Notes: a model not told the origin generated them from the letters alone. Shown: positions 1 to 14,371, numbered from the stretch's first letter. The stretch: DNA of 64,000 nucleotides from Cricetomys ansorgei (GCA_026225945.1 JAMJFZ010003624.1:9260001-9324000); one strand, 5' to 3'. A program made the numbers and translations.

Positions 1-519
1 TTTCTATTCCCGACTTGTACTGGGCTCAGCATTTTTCATTGCTCTGGCTTCTCTGAGTTTAAGTGTTTTATTCTCCCACTCCAATAGCTTCTTAGTTGTA
101 GTCTCTGTATATTCTTTTTGTAAGAAGTAGAAATTACAAAATCACCCTAAACTTACTAGCCAAACGGAAATACCTCTCTTCTTCTTACAGACGTAGGATT
201 ACAGAACACGCAGATTCCGGTTCTTTCCCTCCAGGTTTTATGCTCTTGTTGGCAGGTGTCTTCTACTCTATGTCCTTTTAAATTCCAGGCATTATTAACA
301 TCGTTTCCTACCTAATACTCATTGATGTTAATTCACACATTTACCTTTTCTGGGGACAGTCATGATTTTCTCCACCAGTGAGCCGTCAGCTAGGAACAGT
401 GTCTTCTGCCTGAAGTGTCAGGCGAATTCTCTGGTTTTGTTTGTTTGCTTTTTTAGTTGTTTTTCTTTTCTGGTTTGGGTTTTGTTTTTGTTTGCTTGCT
501 TGTTTGTCTGTGTTTTGGT

Positions 520-652
520 TTCCGAGACAGGGTTTCTCTGTTGTAACTCTGGCTGTCCTGGAACTCACTCTGTGGCCTCCAGCTCAACAGAGATCGCCTG
601 CCACTGCCTCCTGAGCACTGGGATTAAAGGTGTGCACCATCACCGCCATCTG
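520..652 (-). repeat. B1 SINE
   Basis: The antisense B1 body is recognisable from gagacagggtttctctg through gggattaaaggtgtgcacc. It carries the variant ctctgttgtaactctggctg seen in several B1 copies of this window. The central part has diverged. Confidence 0.9.
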
Positions 653-684
653 TTATATTTTCACAAGATTTTACTTTCTCAGTT

Positions 685-873
685 TTTTGTATATGCGTGT
701 ATGGTGGGGGTGGTTTGCGCACGAGTGTGTGGTGTGCATAGAGTCTAGAATAGGGAGTAAGATTCCCTGGGGCTGAAGTCGCAGGTGTCTGTGAGCCTGA
801 TGTGGGCACTGAGAACCAGACTCTGGTCCTCTGCAAAGAGCAGTTCATTTTCTTAACCACTGAGCCATCTCTC
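685..873 (-). repeat. B2/B3-family SINE, diverged
   Basis: The antisense copy ends in the complement of a tRNA-like head (cttaaccactgagccatctc) and starts with a GT-rich tail. The middle is heavily diverged. Confidence 0.7.
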
Positions 874-2689
874 TAAAAGTCAATGACCAAGATGAAGGCA
901 TGCTTCTCCGGAAGATGTTGGCAGCTGACTGGAGAGTGGGGGATGATAATTCAGTCAGTGAGCTCGAACCCAAGAAGAGCTTGTCCCATGCAAAGGCTGT
1001 CTCCATGTTGTCCTCCATCTGGGTCCCAGCTGAACATGTCACATGTTCCCCACGTCCCTCCTCCCTGAGGAGCCACAGATTAGAGTTTCGGCCGTTCACC
1101 TCTGTGAGGTCGGCGGAAGCTCTACCCAGCTCCGCAGCTGCTGCGTTCAGCATTGCCAGTCGCCTTGCGAGGCCCGAGGATGTGCTATTCCTTGCTTCTG
1201 CTCTTGGAGGGGATTCGTTCTGGTGAGTAGGAGAGAGTAGGACAGAGTTAAAGAACCATTGTTCTGTCTGCCCAGAGACTTCAGTTTTACCCCACCAGTG
1301 CTTGACCTTTGGCATGCCCCCTACCCTGACTTAGGTCAGCAATCTGTAACAAGAAAGGTGGGATGAGACGACTCCTTAGGAATCTTCTAACTCTTAAATT
1401 CTTGGAAGCCACTCTTCATCATAAGGTCGTGTCTGGAAAGCCATTTTGCAATAGTAAAAGAGTCTGGAGCGACTCATATTTTCTGCGGTATTAGGGGGAG
1501 GTGAAGTTAGCTAGCTTAGAAACCGACCTTTCTGTCTTGGTGAGTGATCCAACTGTGTGTGGTGGGAACCCCGCCCACTAAGCGAGGTAACAAGTGTCAG
1601 AAACCTGTTTCATTTCTGGCTTACTGAGGGGCTCTGTAAGGGTTTTCCAACAGGATGCGTGAGAGGTCACCATCATAATATCTATGATTTGTCGGCTAAC
1701 AGCCTGCAGTGCTGAGATTCTTGTCAGTTATACAGATTCAACATCTGTCCTCTATAGAGCAGGGGTTATGGGAAAAAGGAATTATAGCCTGCTCACGTAT
1801 TAGCAACTCGGTAACTTCAGTTCTCCAGTGACTTGCATCTTAGCCAAGGAGCAACATAACCATCCACTTACCAAGGGGCGTTCGGTGTTCTGATGATGTA
1901 TTAAATCAATCACCCACTTACCAAATACCTGTGAGCATTGGATGCAGCAGATGGATTTTGGTATCAGGTGTTGGAGAACTTCCTGTCACTGCTGATGGTG
2001 TTTTGGTTGTCTGAGTGTTGGATGGACATGGTATCTGTCTGGTGTCCTTCTGCCCTCAACAATGCATGCTTACAGTGACCAAATCACCATGCAGTAAATA
2101 TCATGGCAGATGTGTGAAGAGAAGAATGGGTTGAGGGGGGACCCCAATTGAAAGACTATCACACACATTTTAGGCTCTTAGCTGTCTGGGTTATGAAGGC
2201 CCAGGACGATATGTGGAATGTACCTAGAGTTAATGGGACAGTTTTCTTCTCTCTCCAGCAGAGAATGAAACACTGATTGCTCCAGACCCTTTTCGGAACC
2301 TGTGGTCTTTGGAATTTGATGAAAGTAGAACCTAGTTGTTTTGATTTGCGCTTCTGGATTGCTAGAGAGGCCAAGCCTTGTTGTGTAATTTTTATAGCTC
2401 GTTGGTGTGCCGCTTTTGTGAATCATTTGTCCCTTTATTGACCTACTTTTAGTTAGGATGCTCTCCTTCTTCATTTTTGTCTTATTAGAAATTTACAATT
2501 TTGAATAAGAACGCCAGTTCTTTTTACATTACGTATTACTTGAGTTTCATTCTCAGTTTATTTTCTTCCGGGCTTAAGTTTTTTAATTTTCCTGCTTTGT
2601 TCTTACTTGTTTTGGTATCAGCCTGGCCAGAAACTCGCAATCTTCCCTCTCTCCCAAAGGCGAGATTATAGGTGTGTGTGATCATTTCT

Positions 2690-2905
2690 AGATATCTTTT
2701 AAGGGTAGACTTGTTTATTTGTATGTGCGTACACCTGCATGAGTAGATTTGCACTGTGCATGTAGGAGCCTGTGGAGGCTAGAAGCAGGCATCAGCCTCC
2801 CCTGGAGTCACAGGTAGTTGTGAGTCACCGTGTGGGTGCTGGGATCTGAACTCAGGTCCACGTTACCGAGCAGCAACTGTTCTTAACCACTGAGACAGCT
2901 CTTGA
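2690..2905 (-). repeat. B2/B3-family SINE
   Basis: The antisense copy has tgtggaggctagaag, gtgggtgctgggatctgaac and the terminal cttaaccactgagac, matching the B3 body and head. A CA/TA simple repeat follows directly. Confidence 0.8.
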
Positions 2906-2910
2906 GTTAT

Positions 2911-2940
2911 ACACGCACGCGCGCGCGCGCGCACACACAC

Positions 2941-2997
<57 letters not shown>
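2911..2997. repeat. Simple repeat (CG/CA)n then (TA)n
   Basis: Alternating purine-pyrimidine throughout: acgcacgcgc, then cacaca, cataca and a long TA run. The CG part could adopt Z-form and the TA part could extrude; this is inference from composition. Confidence 0.95.
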
Positions 2998-2998
<1 letters not shown>

Positions 2999-3448
2999 CC
3001 GGGAGGTGGACTCTTGAAATTACCTAAGAAGTGAAAATCTAACTGGGAGAATTGCAAGAATGAGTACACCCTGTGGGAAGCACCGTGTGATTACGCGTTC
3101 ACCGGAGCTATGACGACTGGAACAAGATCACACCAGTAAGATCCAGTCCACATCTCAATAGGCAGCATTAATTAGAATCAGTGGACGTCAAGAAAGGGGG
3201 AAGGATATGTAGGGAGGAAAGGCTACGTTGGGGTGCCTGGGGGAGCAGGAGAGAAAACGCGAAGGTGGATATGATCAGGAAATATCGTTTACATGTATGA
3301 AATTGTCGAAGAGTAAATTAAAGATATTCTTTAAAAAAAAAAGAAAGCAGTGCATGGTAAATGGAAGTGGGAAACGAAGAAGAGGATGATGTTGAAAAAG
3401 GTTTGAGGGGATAGATACGGAATATAGGCAAGGGAGATCACGGAACAA

Positions 3449-3450
<2 letters not shown>

Positions 3451-3511
<61 letters not shown>

Positions 3512-3541
3512 TATAGATATATATGATGTATGATATATATC
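3451..3541. repeat. (TA)n microsatellite
   Basis: A TA run of nearly 60 nt is followed by degenerate gata and tgatgta units. It is the second long TA tract within 600 bp. Confidence 0.95.
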
Positions 3542-3772
3542 CAAATATAGAGAACATCTACCATCTATCTCTGTGGAGCCTGTATATACAGTACATGTGA
3601 ATGTATTAAATACATTAAATACATACAAGTTTCTGAGAGGGGAAAAAAAACAGACCACATTGTTTACTGAGAAAAATTAGTGTGAACAGTGTTAGTATAT
3701 ATCCAAGAAAACAATTGTACTGCAAAGAAAATAAATCATTTGAGGAACGAGGCAAAAAGACCAAGTAATTTT

Positions 3773-3953
3773 GTTTTGTTTTGTTGGTTGGTTGGTTGGT
3801 TTTTTTTTTTTTTTTTGAGACAGGTTTCTCCGTTGTAACCCTGGCTGTCCTGGAACTCACTCTGTAGACCAGGCTGGCCTCGAACTCACAGAGATCCGCC
3901 TGCCTCTGCCTCCCGAGCGCTGGGATTAAAGGTGTGCGCCACCACCACCTGAC
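3773..3953 (-). repeat. B1 SINE with target-site duplication
   Basis: The antisense B1 is near full length and has its T-run (complement of the A tail) at 3801-3816. It is flanked by the 12-bp direct repeat accaagtaattt at 3760-3771 and 3956-3967, so it arose by retrotransposition. A GGTT repeat sits between the left duplication and the T-run. Confidence 0.95.
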
Positions 3954-6900
3954 AAACCAAGTAATTTATAAGGAAAAGAAAACTAGATTGATATCAGACC
4001 ATGATAACCATGCTTGAAGGCACAAACAATAGAGAAACATGTTCGGAATGTTACAGAAAAGAGGGAGACGGTTATTCTCTCTGGCCAAGCTGACACTCAA
4101 TTACAAAACCTCAGGTACAGAACTTGGATGAGCGTCCTCTGATTCTCACTGTCCTTCTGCAGCGCCTGACTGGAGAAGATGGCGAGGGGGGAGCCTGGGG
4201 CAGCTGTGTTCAGACTCCGGGATTTCTTGGACTCACATAAGCACAGATGACGTAATGATGTCATTTGAGTTGTGATCGTTTCAAATTCCTGCCAATGCAG
4301 CAGGAGTTTGCGTGTCCCATTCTCTACCCAGGAGATACCCGTCACCAGAGCTCTTCCTGTTACCAACAAGGGAATTGGTTTGCTTCACTGGGATTCTGTC
4401 TTAAGTTAATATGAAGAAAATAAAAGCAATGGGAAGTGTAGTGACTCGCTGATGAGGCTTGCTCTGTCAACTTGATGGTATTGCAAAGGCTGCGGGGCTC
4501 TTTGCATTTCTCCACCTTCTTTCCATCCTCACACGGTGTCGTCATGAGCTACAACCTGGCTACATACCTTCTTTGAGAAGCAGTGGAAATATATATATAT
4601 ATATTTTCCTAAGTCATTTGACTAATCCTACCTGGTGGCCATACTCAGGGAAATGGAATGCTCAGCTGTCTTACGCGTACCCACATCTCTTCTTCAGAAC
4701 CACAAAGGTTCCCAACAGAAATCAATGGCCCTTGAGGAAATGAAGGAGGAAGTGGATGACGATAAAGGTATCTTTCAATGCGTGTCAGATCTTATGAAAA
4801 GGACCATCTTGGCCATTTCTGGAGATGGCCATTATTGACTCATTGCTTGTGGAGAGTTGTGTAGATACTTTGAACTACAGGACAAGACTCTAGTATCTTT
4901 GCCCCGCGGGAAGTGAGCCTATCCGTTTTCTTCCGGCTCTTATGTGCACTTACTTGCTCTGTCTCTCCTCAGCCCTCTGACCCTGGTGAAGGCGTGGTTG
5001 CCTGTCTTGTATGCTGCTGTTGCAGTCCCCAAACATGCACTCATTGTCCTGTAGGTGGCCCAGAGCTATCTCAAACTTAGCATGACCAGCACATAATGCC
5101 TGTTCCCCTGTAAGCCCGCCTTGCTCCCTGTATTCCCTCCCAGTCACTTAAACTAGCCTCCTTGGCCTTCACGCTCTTCCCTCCCTTGCCACATGTGTCT
5201 CATTGATGTGATGACCCATCCGCTTCAGTACACCCCCATTTTTCTATCCCTTAGCACCCATACTGCTCCCCCTTGCAAGCTGCATCTCTTTCGGCACCAG
5301 TGTTCTTCAAACTCAAGAGAGCGCTACAGTTGCCTGGAAGGCCAGTCACTGCTCACCTCCAGTTTCCGATTCAGCCCACCTGGCATGAGGCCTGTGAAGT
5401 CAATAGCATTTGTAAGATCCATTACGTTGATGCTGTGGATTCAGGGAGTACCCTCAAAGAAGCATGAGAATCCTGCAGTGGTTCCTTTCTGATCTCTGTC
5501 CTTCTGTCCCGATTCAGTGGTCTGTCCATCCACGTCTTCGTCACAACAAGCAGCTAACTGCCAACCCAACAACGCTACACTTTATTTGCCTGACAAAGTC
5601 CAAGTTTCTCAACCACAGTAACTACCTACACCCTGCCTGTGATATCGCCCGGAGATGAGAGCACAGTAGTTATGAGCAAGTAGCTTGTGGGGTGGTCTGC
5701 TTAGGTCAGAGGTTCACACATGTGGGGTGGAATAGGCCATGGGTATTCTCAGTGCCAAGTTCAAGAGATGCAAGGCCAAGTTCCTGGATGCTGGAGCATG
5801 ATCAGAAGCTGGCACTGGCACAGCCCAGTCTTTCTCTGAAGAAGACATTTTAAGGCTGTGTGTACACACAGGTGGAACCCCAGGCACAGGGGAATGAGCA
5901 GGTGGGTGGAGCCTCAGAGCAGGAACTCAAAGGAGCCTGACCCTCTCCCTGCTGGCCCAGACAAAGGCACATAGCCAGCCTATTTTCCTGCCAAGAGCTC
6001 TCAATGGATCTAAAGCACGACTGGCTGCAAACTGGAACCATTTTTAAAGAGTAATGTACTTTGGTCAAACATAAAATGGTCTTTTGGGACTCACTTATCC
6101 CTCTGCTGTACTTTGGGAGCTTTCTGAGTTTGTTTGTTCTCCATCAATGAGTGCATTCATTCTGCACCCCATTTCCAGCTCCTCAGGATTCTGGGAGGTG
6201 GGGCTGGTACTGTCGTCGGAGTCCTTCCTCAACACCAACAATGTCTGCAAATAGTCCGCTTCATTGATGACATTCCCACAACATCCTGCATGCATCTTTA
6301 AAGAACTGCAAGGAAGCAACAAGATAAGGGGAATTGTCTCGGCGTCACACAACCAAGGCACGGTGGGGAATTGTCTTCCATCTTTTCTTAGCTGAAGGAG
6401 AGTGTCTGTCTACTGGGTGTCCACAGGGATTTCATCCCTGGGGACCTTCCCAGGAGATTTCCCACAGATTTGGGGGGGCTTTTGTCATTTTTGCTAGCTT
6501 TCCATAACGGTTGAGGATTTAGCTGTTAACTTAGGTTTTATGCCTTTAGGATGTGTCTGTAAATGCTTGGAAATATTATTTTGGCTAAGCAAGAAAAATG
6601 ACAAGTGAGCATTTTGCATTTTGCAGATGATCTCACAGGGGTTATTTTTAAATAGGACTCATTTCAATAAATTAATCTTTACATAGGAACCAGCACTCCA
6701 CACACACTCATCGTCCCTGGTGTCCACATGGACTGGGTTGGAGCTTGAGGTTCGCATCCCTGCATGAGCGCAGAAAGGAACCATGGTTTGGGGAACCAGA
6801 TGTAGCTGAAAGTCCAGTTCTGCTTCGGGGTCACCAAGCCCTTCCTGTGAGGTTATCTTGCAGCCAAGCATGGAAGACATTTCACTCTTGGTTCTCCAAG

Positions 6901-9679
6901 GCAGCCCTAGCTTCTCAATGGTAACAATAAGGGCAGAGGCAGCATGGGTAATTGAAATCCCCAGGAAACTCAAAGCTCATTTTGTGCAGATGGCTTCTTG
7001 CTTTATCCATCAATTCTGTTTACCAGAACTGCTGACCATGGAGCAAAATGGAGTAATTTGAATTTCATCCCTCCCAGCATCTCCCCACTTCAGTTAGTGT
7101 GCAGTAGAAAGGAAAACGTCAGGGGTTGATGTCAGGACAGATGAAGACCAGAAACTAATGCTTGCTTCTTTCCACAGTCCGAGTAATTGGATCTCAAGTA
7201 ATCAGAAGTGGACTGTTGTTTGCTTGTTCCCTGATATGCAGTGTATTGTTACAAGCTTGAAATCATCCAGCCGTATCTATTAGCTGCGGCGTCCCTAATA
7301 AAAGGAGGAAGTTGGTTTTAGCCATTGCCTTTGACTTCCTCCAGGTTTGCTCTTTGAAATCTTAGGATGAGCCTGTCTCCACACTCAGCCTAGGGACTCT
7401 GTGTGAGAACTGTTGCATCAGTGGGGGTTTGGTGCCTTGATGCTGGCGCCGTGCGTGTGATGGACAGCTTCCTGACACATCGAGGCGCAGCTGGGACTAC
7501 CTTTCCTCCTCCAAAGTTAACTCTCTAAGGCTTCCGTGTCAGTCCCCTGTGGGCACTTGTTTCGTGGATTATGTATAATCTAGACTTTGAGTTTCCACTC
7601 CAGTGCATTGTCAACATCAAGCTGACTTCTTTTCTCATGAAGAAGGCGGCATGGCTGCACTGTGCGAATGAGTTCTTTCTCATTGGATATTCACATGGAA
7701 ACGTCTCATCCGTCAGACCACGCTGGCCAAGTTTCCAGTGTTTGGCCAAGGTGGCACCTGGGAAACAGGCTGGGTGGGGATGCAGCACCCGATTCTCCCG
7801 TCACTCATCAAGACTCACTAGCGGCCATGGTCCCGTTTCTTAAAGAGCAACCTCTTCTACCACAGTGGCAGTGGAGCGTGGAGAGGTGACATGGTGTGGT
7901 TGGTGCCATCGTCTCCTCCCTCGCTCTGGCAGCTCAGTCTCATGGGTGCGCTCTTCGTGGCAAACGGCCGTGCCGACCTGCTCAAGCTGTGTTTATCAAA
8001 CTCAGCGTTTCCTAGCCAGTCTTTTGCATCTCATTCACGAGTTCTCTTGCAATTTTTAATGACATATCTGAATACCATCTAGAGATCATTCTGGAACAAA
8101 TTGAAGTATAAGTAAATTGACAACGAAGAGCACAGCCTTCCCACTAAGATGAGCTTGGGATTCTTTCTCAGTAGGGCCCTTGGGATGAGTCACCCTGTTA
8201 TGGAAGCTTATTTTTAGTTGTGTTTAAAATAATTGTTTTTGTGCACTGTTGGAAAAAGGAATGCACAGGCCTTGGCATTTCGTATTGTCTGCAGGTGATG
8301 GGTTTCTGTGTGTGTGTGGGGGGGAATGTTTGATTGCTTTTGATCTGCACGTGCTGTCAGTGGAACACCTGAGGAGTTCTGAAAGAATAAAAACACCCGG
8401 GCTCAGACACTCGGGGTTCCACTGTCCAGCCTGGCATTGGCCACAACAGAGGGATCTGCTGAGGTCTGGTGAGGTTTCCACATGGAAAATTCCTCCCTGT
8501 CTTCTTTAGTGAGCCACCCCAGCAGAAGTGTACTGCTACATCGCCCAAACTTCCTACAGCTTGAGTTGCTCCGGCTACGAAAATGGGCCTGTGGTGAGAT
8601 TGCTGTAACCATTCTGTGAGACGCTATACACGGAGGATCATCAGCCTCTCTTGTCTTGTGAAGACACAAAGCAGTCAGACACCTCTAGCAAGGCCCTGGT
8701 ATCTCAGCCCAGTCTTCTATGACTTGTACCAAGTTTCAGGGAAGCTATCTGTACTCTTAAAGTAGTATCCTATTTTTTATCAAAAAAGGCTTGGCTGGGA
8801 AACAAAATAGAATATGTAGAATATTTATATAGTGTCTAATAGTTAATGTTAACCCCCAAATTGGAAAGAGGCTTGTCTAACAAGATTTAGCATATTTTAT
8901 TTTGTGATATTTAAGCTGTATAGTCAGAAAGTCTATAATTTATCCACTGAGAACTTACTACTCACTGCTTTAAAAATATATCTTTAAGTTTATATATTTG
9001 AAATCTTGAAGTGTCCCTGTTTGAAGACAGACCTCTTCCTTCCCATGTCTTCCTATAGAGTTGCCCGTTTCCATGAGAACATGTAAGCTGTAGTTTTTGA
9101 AATACTATGGAAGCTTCCTGGCCCTGTGATGTAGCTCCATGGGCTTGCTGCGGAGCTCCTGGGAGGGAAGCCGGGCAGTGTAGGTTTATAGTAGATCCAT
9201 CCGGTTCTCTATCGGAGAACTGTGAGCTTTTGAGCTGGTTAGAATGTACAGGATTCTCAGGAGTCCATGGCAGAGGAGGCATGACTCAACCTTCCTGGGG
9301 GTATGGGTTACATATATCCAGAGAAAGGGTCTCTGGTATCCAGGGACATCATAGGAAACTCATTGGCTCAGGACAGGCAGCCCTATTTGCATATTGCAGC
9401 CTAGACCTAGGTATTTTCCGGGGACCAAAGGGAGAGACCTTATATAGTCATACAGGGAGAAGTGCTACAAGTCCCAGATAAACAGTTCTACCAGGTAGCA
9501 TACCTTTGAAGGGGCGGTGCCTTGCTGTGAGCAGGCAGCATAGCCTGTGGCCTGTCAGAGCTGCAGAGGGGAGGCACCAACACCTGCTGCTCTCAGAATG
9601 AGAATTCCTGGGTTCTAGGCACACCTTCTACCTCACCTCAGCTCCAGGACAGTCCCACAGTGAGAATTTATTTGAATCA

Positions 9680-10160
9680 TTCACAGTGTAGTCTTAAGCT
9701 ATATTCGCTATCGTTTGAGGTGTTTGGACATTTTATCTAAGCGGTATGCTAAAGCATTTCTTCTACGCTACCATGCTGTTGTCACCTTTTAACTCAGTGT
9801 TTGCTTGCGTGCCCCGGTCATTGTGACTTGGTAGTCAGGGTCAATCCATTTTGCTAGTTGTGCAGTATCCTGTTTATATGGACATTCCTCAGTGCCCCCC
9901 CCCGCCCCCCAGTTTTACCCACTGATAGATGTTAATGGAATGGGGCTGTTTGTAAATGTTTTCATAGCTAACGCTGATTCTAACGATTTTGTAAATGCTT
10001 CTTGGTGTCCCCTAGAAGACTCTGGCATAGAAGGCGGAGCTGTAGAATAAGCATTTCCTAATCTTTGCTAGAAATCCCCACACCGCTTTATCAGAGTGAC
10101 CGAACCAGTTTGCACATCTCCTGACAATGCGCAAGCGTCGCTGCGGGGTCTGCCGTCCTC
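9680..10160 (-). repeat. Old L1 (L1M-type) fragment, antisense
   Basis: The order of phrases resembling antisense L1M (atttatctaagcggtatg, tccattttgctagttg, tgtttgtaaatg, cacatctcctgacaatg) fits an ancient LINE-1 3' region. Divergence is high. A run of C at 9895-9910 interrupts it. The boundaries are approximate. Confidence 0.5.
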
Positions 10161-13100
10161 TCCTGAGGTCGTTTGCTCTCTTAACTAGTCTCTGTGTTGA
10201 AACGTTCGAGTGTAAAACTGCTTCACGTTATAGTTTAAAAATCTTTTTTATTTTATTAGAAAAAATCTTTATTTTGATACTCTTCTCAGTTGCTTTTTTA
10301 TTGATGTTTTTTAAACTTTAAGATACATGTTCTAGTGACTAATAGCTGTAGATCTTCTACAGTTCAGGTTTTATCTCTCCATAGACTACCCCCTTCTGTC
10401 TTTGTTGTTGTCTTTAGTGAATAGAAGCTCTAATTTTAAAGTCAAGTTGGTTAACCTTAATTTCCATGATTATATCTTTTGATGAGAAGACATTTCCGTG
10501 TTGGTGTCTATGTGATAAAACACACTACGAATTAATATAGTGCCTGCAGCGAGCCTCACACAAGAAGAACACGGCCTGTCCTCTCTGACTTTGACCCACC
10601 TTCCTCCTATATATGTGTAAAAAACAATGGGCTATAAAGAACTCGTATTGATCTTTGTTGTAATTTGCGGGTGGTTTTGCACAGATAACTCTTCGGGTAT
10701 CTTCCTCTTGCCTGAGTCATAAACCTCTGCTTTGGAAGAGTGCGTGTGTACGGTGACGTACCTGTAATAGAGTTTGCGGGAGGGACCATGGAAGGGACCT
10801 CCATGGCAGACAGATCTGCTCAGCAGAGTAGACTCCAGCATCTCAACCCTCCTGCACTCACAGAGATAAAACGTATGTTGTCAGGGTCCTGTCCTTGGGT
10901 TCTCTTCCTGTAGAGTTGGAACCAGGAATTGATTCATTAAAAAAGTCCCCCTTGGAGGCTTCTCATATGAAGAGCAGATGCAGAAGATCTAGACCAGAGA
11001 CAGAAGTGGGAAGAGAATGAAACCCATGAGCCACCCCTTGAACTCCTGGGCTCCAGAGTGTGCAGGGTATCAGAGGAGCCAGGGAGTACTGGAGAGCAAA
11101 CACCCAGATCAAAGCCATAGAGTGGTAGAGGCTAGTGTGATGGCAGAACCAACGGATAGGCCATGGTTGCGATGCCCTTGAAGTAGAGCATGTTTGGAGG
11201 TGATGACCACAGTGATCGAAAGGAGGTGTTCAAGGTGTAATCAGGTTCCCAAGTTGGAATATGGCTTCCCAGGCTCAACATGATGTTACCACACGCTTCA
11301 GGGCTGGGGTGTCTCTGCCTGGAAGCTGGAGGGTGGACGGGGTCCATTCAAAAAGCAAAGGCAGCCTGACCTCACCTTACCCAGAGCTCAGAAGAAGCAG
11401 GTTGGCGTTAGGATTGATGGTGGACCGAGGGTGTCTTGAGATGATCGGGCACTATTCAACATCAGGGCCCAGCGAAGAGCAGAGCAAAAGGCTGAACACG
11501 CTGCTGAGCCTGGGAGATGGAGATGCTTTCGCTCCTGAATCTCAGCTTTCCTTCTGGTCTGAGGACAGCTGTGAAAGTTGATGCCATGGCAGTCACGAAG
11601 TTTCCAGAAGCGCAAACCTCAGAGGGCTGTGGCGATCGGCGCCACACAGAAGGTAGCCCCGTGGCGATCAGTGCCACAGAAAGTAGCACCATAATAGGTG
11701 AATCAGCAATCCTAAACCAAGCTGTTTAGGGTTTGCTTTCTCTCACACTCCCATGCTGCACCACTGAGCCACGCGCTGGCGTTCACTCCTGTAGAAGGGA
11801 CGTCGAGCTGCGTCTTGGTCACTGTCATGCATTTTCCCATTTGCTTTCAGTCTGTGTGTAGTTCCCGCTCGGGAATATTTCAGTCTGGGTCGTTTTTTTT
11901 TTGGTAAGTCTCTGCTCTTGTCTGTTCAGGAAGTGGGCAAGCCAAATGTTTAGTTTTTCTCATCACACACGTGATCATGATAACTCCAGAATGAAAAGGC
12001 TCCTTCCTGGGGTCCGTCCACCCCCGCTTTCCCCTTCATACATTGTAATACAGCCACTCTGAACACTTCGTCCCTCCCCCAGGAGCACCCCCACCTTCCT
12101 GCCTGTGCGTAGGTTGTTGCGTGACTAGACTCTGCTCCTCAACCTACTCTCTCATTTTTCCTATTCTTCGTGTCTTGCCTGCCTTCATGAATGCTTCCTT
12201 AGTCTCCCCAAACCGGAAGTATCTCTGCTGTCTCAGCTTCAAAGTCTTAAGAGAGAATATCTCCCGGGTAGAATAATATATGCAGCTAAACTGTCAAATA
12301 AAAATAGGCAGTTTGCGGATCAATAAAGACTGAAGGAGTTCGCCACTCCTTGTAGCTGATAGCTACTGTATCAGTCTGCAAAGAAGACAAGGAGACACTT
12401 TCATACATGCAAACCTTCCAGACTCAGCAGAGGGAACCGTCCGTCATGGCAAGTTCTGGAAAGCAGAACCCCGATCATCTAATCTCAGGTGTTTTAGTGA
12501 TACAGAAACTCCTGGGGTGTTACAAAAACTCTGCCTCCCTTCCAAAGGCCTTCCATTTGCATAATGAAGGAAACCTGTAGCTTAGTCTCATCCCACAATC
12601 CTTTAGCAGCAGAGCTATGTCACCTTTATGGTGGGGGGACTCAAGGCCCAAGGGGCGTGTGCTCTCCTTGTTGCCTGAGACTGTGGGAGAGGGACTACAA
12701 GAATTCCTCCGCAGCAACATACAGAAATCTCAGTGGACCACAATGACTGCTAGAGAGCAGAGGGCAAGTTCAGTTCATGAGCAAACATCTTAATCACAGA
12801 TTTGCATCAAGCCAAGGCCTGCAGATAAAACAAACTGCCAAGGTTTAGGCAGCCATTCCGTCAACAATGTACAAAACAATTATTATAAACATAACTAGAA
12901 ATAAACTTCCCCAAGAACTCATCAACCTTCATGGATAGACAGGGCGTTCCCAGGTGCAGAGTCCAGGGATCTCTCTTTCTATGCCAGCATAGCCACGCTG
13001 TATGGCCAGGCTGAGGATGGCCATTAGTGAAATCAGCAAATACGGAAAGTTGTGCTCCAGTTTATCCACCCTGGAGAACTAGCTCGTCTGAAGGAGAGTT

Positions 13101-14340
13101 GATGGCCCTTCTGACAAGCATGGGTCTACTCTCATCCCCACATACGTGCATGCATATAAATGCAGATGTTGTTCAGTGCCATTAAGCGTATACTGTATTC
13201 CAGTAGCTCTTCCTCACTAGGTGACTGGGGGCGTCATGTGGTTTGTGTGACCTAGATTTTTTATCTTGTCATCTTCTGGCTCCACCTTTCCCTCTTCCTG
13301 AGGAATAGGATTTTGTGTCCTCGGCCCCATCCCTGATTTGACTTCTCTGCCCCTGGCAGAGGTACTCTGTTTCTGTAGGCAGAGCCAATTCGCACAACGA
13401 TCCATCTTCATTTTCTTCATCTGCTCAAAGCCACTCTCGGAAGCGATGCCTTAGCTTGGCCACAACAGGCATCTGTGTGTTTGTGTGATGAACTGGTGAA
13501 TTCTGAAACAGAGCTTTGCAAAGCATTGCAGCTGTCCTTTGTTGTCCACGGCGTGGGACATCCCAAAGAGCCAGCAAGGACAAGTGCCAGGTTCTGTTGA
13601 GACAGCTGACCTCTTTTGGATACTGAGGCCAAGCTCAGATGACCCAGAGACTAAGAAGCAAAGGGCAGGACAGGAGACACGACACAGAGTGTGGGCTAGG
13701 AATAGAGGAGCTGGTAAACTCGGGCACTGAGGCTGGATGGAGGTAGAGCAGCAGTCCTGGGTGGGGACATATTGATGAGGAACCGGAAAGAGATAAGTAA
13801 GGGGCAGTTAGAATCCTGGGACGGGGCCTGGCTCTGCATTCCTCTTACGAAAATTCACAGCCTGGCTTTCTGCCAAGTTGGCTCAGGCAGATGCCAAAGT
13901 GTAGATGTGGCTGGGGACCGTTGTGGCTGTGTGACAAAGTTGTGGTCTCCCCTGCCTTTAGGCAGGAAGTTGTATCTTCTAGCATGAGTGTCACCTTTAA
14001 AATGGCGCTGTCCATCAGTGGCTGTGCCTGGTCTCCTATTAAGACCATACCTTAGCACAATGCCTGGGACAGGGAGGTGGGGTATGTGTGTTCACAGTCA
14101 CCATTTTGTCTCCTGGTGGATTTCAAACTAGCCACCTCCCACCACTGAGCTAGGCTAACAGGGTCACACATCATGTGTCTGCTGGAGACTTGCCTAAGGA
14201 AGTAAAGCAAAGGCATCAGAGAAGGTCAAATTCTCTTGTTGCGGGGTACAGCTTGAGTCCTTCCTGCAGGCATGCTCCCCTCGGTCTCTTGACCACCCCC
14301 AAAGCAAGCTCATTTTATTTCTTCAATACTTCATTTTTTA

Positions 14341-14371
14341 TTACATTTACATTTTTATTTGTGTGTGTGTG

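Noticed and set aside
900..1226. Open frame ending near a good donor-like sequence (ttctggtgagtag)
   Set aside because: The frame stops at the donor, there is no acceptor partner, and the peptide resembles nothing in PDE8B. An exon of a non-coding RNA cannot be excluded.
5193..5658. Overlapping short open frames suggesting a small gene
   Set aside because: There is no domain, no consistent frame and no splice signals; it is probably an old unrecognised repeat or unique intron.
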